64,000 nt of DNA, taken from assembly GCA_964347975.1 (NCBI GenBank), contig CAYGAY010000007.1, forward strand, positions 43,707 through 107,706, written 5' to 3'. This DNA is from Bin87 sp964347975. GTDB taxonomy: Bacteria; Chloroflexota; Dehalococcoidia; Lucifugimonadales; UBA3495. Positions 59,486-64,000 of this stretch are shown one piece after another. A model generated the notes under the pieces. It was not told the origin of the DNA, did no database searches, and was given only the letters and a program-made list of their open reading frames with translations. Each line of letters starts with the position of its first letter. The first letter of the stretch is position 1. The translations under genes were made by a program, and so were the position numbers.

Positions 59486-60373
59486 CTAGGGGTTTGGCAG
59501 CGGGTCAAGGTGGGAGCCGGCGATGGGATGAAGCCGGCGGTAGGCCGCTTCGGAAATTCGTTTGCGGTCGGTGATGATGGCGTTGGTCAGGGCGGTCTGG
59601 CATTCGCAGGGTTCCAGGACCGCCAGCATGGGCATGACGTGGCGCAGGATGATGCGGCTGTTGGCCACGTTGGCCACCAGGTTTTCTACCACCATGTCCA
59701 CCGTCACGTCGTCGTGGTCGGGATGCCAGCAGTCGTAGTCGGTGACCCACGCCATGACGGCGTAGCACATCTCGGCCTCCCGGGCCAGCTTGGCCTCGGG
59801 CAGGGTGGTCATGCCGATGATGTCGCCGCCCCAGGCGCGGTACATATTCGACTCGGCCCGGGTGGAGAAGGCGGGGCCTTCCATCACCACCAGCGTTCCG
59901 CCCTGGTGGGTGGGTATGCCCTGACCAGTGGAGCCGTCGGCGAGGACGGCGCTCATGCCGGGACAGAAGGGGTCGGCGAAGGATATGTGGGCCACTACGC
60001 CGTCCTCGAAAAAGGTGCTGTCCCGGCGGCGGGTGCGGTCAATCAGCTGGTCCGGTATCACCAGGTGCTGCGGTTCGTAATCGACCTGGAGACTGCCCAC
60101 GGCGCTGACGGAGACGACGCGCTTGACCCCCAGGGTTTTCAGGGCGTAGATGTTGGCCCGGAAGGGGAGTTCGGTAGGGCTAACCCGGTGGCCCCGGCCA
60201 TGGCGGGGCAAGAAGGCCACGGGAACTTCCAGGAGCTCTCCGACAGTGATGAGGTCGCTGGGCTTGCCGTAGGGAGTGTCAATGTCCACCACGGCGGTTT
60301 CGGCAAAGCCTTGTATTTCGTAGAGGCCGCTGCCGCCGATAATGGCAATTTCGGCTTGGGGATGGTTGGGCAT
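59486..60373 (-). CDS. mtnP: 5'-methylthioadenosine phosphorylase
   Basis: 295 aa; methylthioadenosine + phosphate to adenine and 5-methylthioribose 1-phosphate. IAIIGGSGLYEIQGF near the start, LPRHGRGHRVSPTELPFRAN (about 52-71), MEGPAFSTRAESNMYRAWGG near 162-181 and IGMTTLPEAKLAREAEMCYA identify the MTAP family. Its product is the substrate of MtnA, encoded upstream. Confidence 0.95.
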   Translation of the reverse strand: MPNHPQAEIAIIGGSGLYEIQGFAETAVVDIDTPYGKPSDLITVGELLEVPVAFLPRHGRGHRVSPTELPFRANIYALKTLGVKRVVSVSAVGSLQVDYEPQHLVIPDQLIDRTRRRDSTFFEDGVVAHISFADPFCPGMSAVLADGSTGQGIPTHQGGTLVVMEGPAFSTRAESNMYRAWGGDIIGMTTLPEAKLAREAEMCYAVMAWVTDYDCWHPDHDDVTVDMVVENLVANVANSRIILRHVMPMLAVLEPCECQTALTNAIITDRKRISEAAYRRLHPIAGSHLDPLPNP

Positions 60374-60417
60374 TGGGTTGAAAATCCTTTTTCTTTTTAC
60401 AGGGATGTACAGGATAG

Positions 60418-61077
60418 CTAGGATTTGAGTGATTGAATCAGGCCGCCTGGGATGAGGGTGCCGATGAGGCCAGGCCAAAAGAACAGGACACCGAGGATAA
60501 TGAGCAAAATTTCACCTTTGCCGAAACGGGCGGGATGCGCCAATCGATTGTCAACATCAGCCCAGTATCGGTTGAGGTTGGACTGCATATGACAGATAAC
60601 GAAAGTCTCCATAATGAGAAAAATCACCTCGGCGATGAAGAAGTTGGGTTCAAGCAGCATATGCGGGATGATACGCACTAACATGGCAATGACTACGATA
60701 GTGGTGAGCAACCCCAAGTTGAGGCTGTCGGCTACTCCGCGCTCCTGCATCAGGGCTTTGTAGTGCCTGATATGCGCGTGATAACGAAAGAAGCCATAGA
60801 CCGGCACAGCTTGAGTCATACCGTGCCAGAACGGGAAGTGTATTTGCCCGCCCGGCGCGGCTACGGTGGCGCTGGGTTGCCTGCCGGTCGCTATGACAAC
60901 GGTATAGACATGGTCCCGGTACTGCAACCAAGTGCGGTACATCCAATAGAACCAATAGAATCCCGCGCTGATAATGGACATCAGGATGATGCGCCTCAGG
61001 GAGATATACGCGCCGCCGGCCAAGTCGCCGGGAAGCGAATTATCGTCGCTGTGAATGTCGGGCTGCCAAGTTTCCAT
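60418..61077 (-). CDS. DUF4234-like membrane protein
   Basis: 219 aa with about four to five membrane helices. SLRRIILMSIISAGFYWFYW (about 26-45), followed by a WLQYRD loop, resembles the start of DUF4234-type proteins; two more hydrophobic stretches lie at about 121-139 and 145-160, and a final one at about 195-213. Function unknown. It is in line with the SAM-cycle genes, 15 bases after the arylsulfotransferase-like gene. Confidence 0.7.
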   Translation of the reverse strand: METWQPDIHSDDNSLPGDLAGGAYISLRRIILMSIISAGFYWFYWMYRTWLQYRDHVYTVVIATGRQPSATVAAPGGQIHFPFWHGMTQAVPVYGFFRYHAHIRHYKALMQERGVADSLNLGLLTTIVVIAMLVRIIPHMLLEPNFFIAEVIFLIMETFVICHMQSNLNRYWADVDNRLAHPARFGKGEILLIILGVLFFWPGLIGTLIPGGLIQSLKS

Positions 61078-61091
61078 CGGATTGCTCCCTG

Positions 61092-62234
61092 CTAGCGCAG
61101 TTGCGGTATCTGCTCCGGCAGGTAGTGGGTGGAGCGGAAGACGCTGTTGACCAGGTAACCCTGTTCGTTGGGCGCGAAGTGGGGGTTGATGTATTCCCAG
61201 ACCACCTCGCCAGCGGGCGTCACCTGGAAGATGCGCCCGGGTTGGCCCTCGGTGATCAGCGTGTTGCCGTTGGGCAGGCGGCGCGCGCCGGAGATATAAG
61301 CGCTGAAGAAGTTGAAGGGCGGGTTGTCCCGGTACTCCCAGACGATTTCGTTGGTGGACGGGTCAACCTCGATGACGCGAGAGGCCGGCAGGGGATTGTG
61401 GCGACTGTGCGAGCCGTTGTCGTAGATGAGGACGTTGCCGTTGTCCAGCATTGACGGGTCATGCTGCTGGGCCAGGACGTCGTCGCTGATCTGCCACGCA
61501 ATGTCGCCGCTGGCCTTATCGATAATGCCGACGGTGGAGATGTTGCGGAAGCTGAACATCACCGCATCACCGGGGGATTCCTGGCTTCCGGCTTTCGTCG
61601 GAATGACGTTGGATGCAGCGGGCAGGGGAACAACGGTGTTGCCGTGGCTCCACTCGTCGCGCCGGTCGTTGAAGGTGATGATGTGGGCGTTCTCGTCCAG
61701 ATGCTCGGCGGCGCGCCATTCCCAGACCCGATTGCCGCTGGCGTCCACTTCCACCAGGACGTCGGCCCACATACCCCCGGCGTCGGTACCGGGTTGTCCG
61801 CCTCGGATTCGGGCGGCTTGGGCGTCGTCCATGCGCTCCACCGTCATATACAGGCAGCCGCCCGATTCGGTGCGCCGCGCGTCGTGGTGGTGGTATGGGT
61901 CCCGGTGTTCCCAGAGAATGTTGCCGTCCCAGTCGGCCTCCAGCATTATGCCGCCCTTGAAACGCTTCATCGCCTCGAAGATGTCCCAACCGCCGTCATC
62001 GCGCACTTTGCCGCCGTAAAACAGGTTGCCGTTGGGCAGCAGGTAGCCGTACAGACCGGGCGGGTAGGGCATCTGCCACCGGTGGGCAACCGCGCCGTTG
62101 CGATCCAGCAGATAGACCTCGCCGTTGCCGGACAAGGGAGCGTAGAGGGTGTAGCCGGGGCAGGCTTGCTCCGGGTCGCCGGCGGTGAGACCGGTGCGGG
62201 CAATGCGTCGGCGGGTTTGTTGGTCGATGGTCAT
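61092..62234 (-). CDS. Arylsulfotransferase (ASST)-like beta-propeller protein with in-frame repeat insertion
   Basis: 380 aa. GYTLYAPLSGNGEVYLLDRN, AVAHRWQMPYPPGLYGYLLP, GNILWEHRDPYHHHDARRTE and later NEIVWEYRDNPPFNFF and GEVVWEYINPHF are the repeated Trp-rich blades of arylsulfotransferase family proteins, some of which transfer sulfate between phenols. No signal peptide is seen. Residues about 208-222 (NVIPTKAGSQESPG) are encoded by a palindromic repeat inserted without breaking the frame. AGGA precedes ATG 62234. Confidence 0.85.
   Translation of the reverse strand: MTIDQQTRRRIARTGLTAGDPEQACPGYTLYAPLSGNGEVYLLDRNGAVAHRWQMPYPPGLYGYLLPNGNLFYGGKVRDDGGWDIFEAMKRFKGGIMLEADWDGNILWEHRDPYHHHDARRTESGGCLYMTVERMDDAQAARIRGGQPGTDAGGMWADVLVEVDASGNRVWEWRAAEHLDENAHIITFNDRRDEWSHGNTVVPLPAASNVIPTKAGSQESPGDAVMFSFRNISTVGIIDKASGDIAWQISDDVLAQQHDPSMLDNGNVLIYDNGSHSRHNPLPASRVIEVDPSTNEIVWEYRDNPPFNFFSAYISGARRLPNGNTLITEGQPGRIFQVTPAGEVVWEYINPHFAPNEQGYLVNSVFRSTHYLPEQIPQLR
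61578..61610. repeat. Palindromic repeat (family A) inside a coding region
   Basis: TTCCTGGCTTCCGGCTTTCG then TCGGAATGACGTT; the same core as the intergenic copies, here translated in frame within the ASST-like gene. Confidence 0.8.
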
Positions 62235-62301
62235 ACATTCCTTTATTTGTCCCGACTGCCGGTATTTCCCCGAAAGCGGGAATCCGGCGGGGCTGAGGGG
62301 G

Positions 62302-63345
<1,044 letters not shown>

Positions 63346-63434
63346 AAACAAGCCGCGGTTCAGGGGTCCGTCGGAGCGGACGGTGTGGCGCTGCTGCAGA
63401 CAGTCGGAGCGGCTATTCCGGATCAAGTTGGGGC

Positions 63435-63628
63435 AAAAAAGGAAGGCTCACCCGATACTGGGAGAGCCTAACAACACAGTCCTCCCCTCATCTTTCGTCA
63501 CACGGCAGGTATGGCGCGCCATTGCGCCGGTTCGCGAGGACGCCGGATTTAGCACCTCATCCCGCTGGGTGAGCGAGACAGGTTGCCAGGCTTCACAGGG
63601 CCGTTCCCTCCGCCTGTCTGAATAAGGG
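63435..63628 (-). promoter_or_regulatory. SAM-I (S-box) riboswitch with terminator
   Basis: On the minus strand the core reads CAGGCGGAGGGAACGGCCC, then TGTGAAGCCTGGCAACCTG and later GAGGTGCTAAATCC, matching the conserved S-box elements. P1 pairs CCCTTAT with ATGAGGG. Downstream, AGGCTC...TGAGCCT with an inner CCC/GGG pair and T6 (63435-63440) is an intrinsic terminator. SAM binding should stop transcription before mtnA. The 89 bases between terminator and mtnA hold nothing else. Confidence 0.95.
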
Positions 63629-63662
63629 TTCCAGCAGCGTATCCAGTTTTTAACTGCTATTG

Positions 63663-63691
63663 ATGCTACCTGCCGGGCTTGAATATGTCAA
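63663..63691 (-). promoter_or_regulatory. Promoter of the SAM-cycle operon
   Basis: Consensus TTGACA, 17-base spacer, TAGCAT, about 35 bases before the riboswitch aptamer, with predicted start near 63656. Confidence 0.7.
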
Positions 63692-63740
63692 GGATGCCGG
63701 CCGGCGCGGTTGCGTTGCAATGCAGGTGGTTCAGTTTTCT

Positions 63741-63856
63741 CGTCATTCCCGCGAAAGAACCGCCGGCCCCCTGCTGGACACGGGGCGGGAATCCGGTCGC
63801 TTTTGCCATAGGTTTGCTACTCCGAATCGGGATTGCCACGCTACGCTCGCCATGAC
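63741..63856. repeat. Composite palindromic repeat (families A, C and B)
   Basis: CGTCATTCCCGCGAAAGAAC, a CCCC...GGGG module, GGCGGGAATCCGG, then GGGATTGCCACGCTACGCTC ending at 63856. Fills most of the space upstream of the operon promoter. Confidence 0.75.
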
Positions 63857-63877
63857 CGAGGGGCAAGCGCGTAACTC

Positions 63878-64000
63878 CTATGATGGTGTAGAATGAGCGG
63901 ATAAAAGGGCGGCCCCGATTGCCACACCAATGCCAGCGCCAAACAACTCCATCTGTGTACTTGTTCCAATATAATCATGCATAACTGGAATTCGGAATAA
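63878..64000 (-). CDS. Possible C-terminal end of an unknown protein, cut by the window edge
   Basis: An open frame enters from base 64000 and stops at 63878. It includes MELFGAGIGVAIGAALL, a short Gly/Ala-rich hydrophobic stretch. About 40 residues only; not recognised, and could be chance. Confidence 0.25.
   Translation of the reverse strand, partial: LFRIPVMHDYIGTSTQMELFGAGIGVAIGAALLSAHSTPS

Overview
The window looks like part of a GC-rich Chloroflexota chromosome, probably Dehalococcoidia or a SAR202-type relative. This is inferred from a long insertion in ribosomal protein S12, a lipoprotein built of T-R-E-V/P-V-T-R repeats, a Lin0512-family protein, a B12 acyl-CoA mutase set, DUF1501/DUF1800 proteins and many short palindromic repeats. 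No 16S rRNA or tRNA gene was seen, so the assignment is tentative.

Bases 1-7278, mostly minus strand: a molybdenum hydroxylase (FAD, 2Fe-2S and Mo subunits). The Mo gene, cut by the left edge, is separated from its partners by a terminator, a lipoprotein gene and a convergent HEPN-type gene pair. A CaiB-type CoA transferase follows. Bases 7328-18285: accessory DNA on the minus strand with small HEPN/PaREP1-like genes, two retropepsin-like proteins, a DUF4268-type protein, a PLD-nuclease remnant, a frameshifted unknown gene and a HigBA toxin-antitoxin. Three genes here carry single-base frameshifts. Inside the block is a B12-dependent mutase operon whose large subunit carries two residues typical of 2-hydroxyisobutyryl-CoA mutase rather than methylmalonyl-CoA mutase; a PaaK-like CoA ligase and a metallo-beta-lactamase-fold hydrolase complete it.

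Bases 18458-28797: DUF1501, NHL-repeat and DUF1800 proteins, a GMC oxidoreductase, a YkgJ-type cysteine protein and a Lin0512 protein (minus strand), then modABC molybdate uptake and a short-chain dehydrogenase (plus strand). ModABC fits with the molybdenum enzyme at the left end.

Bases 29082-51734, plus strand: the complete str-S10-spc-alpha ribosomal cluster from rpsL to rpsI, with fusA, secY, adk, map, infA, rpoA and truA. It has no tuf. Several proteins have unusual charged tails, and palindromic repeats sit in at least seven spacers.

Bases 51783-56011, minus strand: a CcdA-like membrane protein coupled to a HepT-type HEPN toxin and a tandem nucleotidyltransferase-like partner that has lost all its catalytic residues. 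An RDD protein, a phosphohexomutase and an RDD pseudogene follow.

Bases 56179-63691, minus strand: a promoter and a SAM-I riboswitch with terminator control seven co-directional genes: mtnA, an arylsulfotransferase-like gene, a membrane protein, mtnP, a rhodanese, ahcY and metK. Together they make SAM, recycle S-adenosylhomocysteine and salvage methylthioadenosine.
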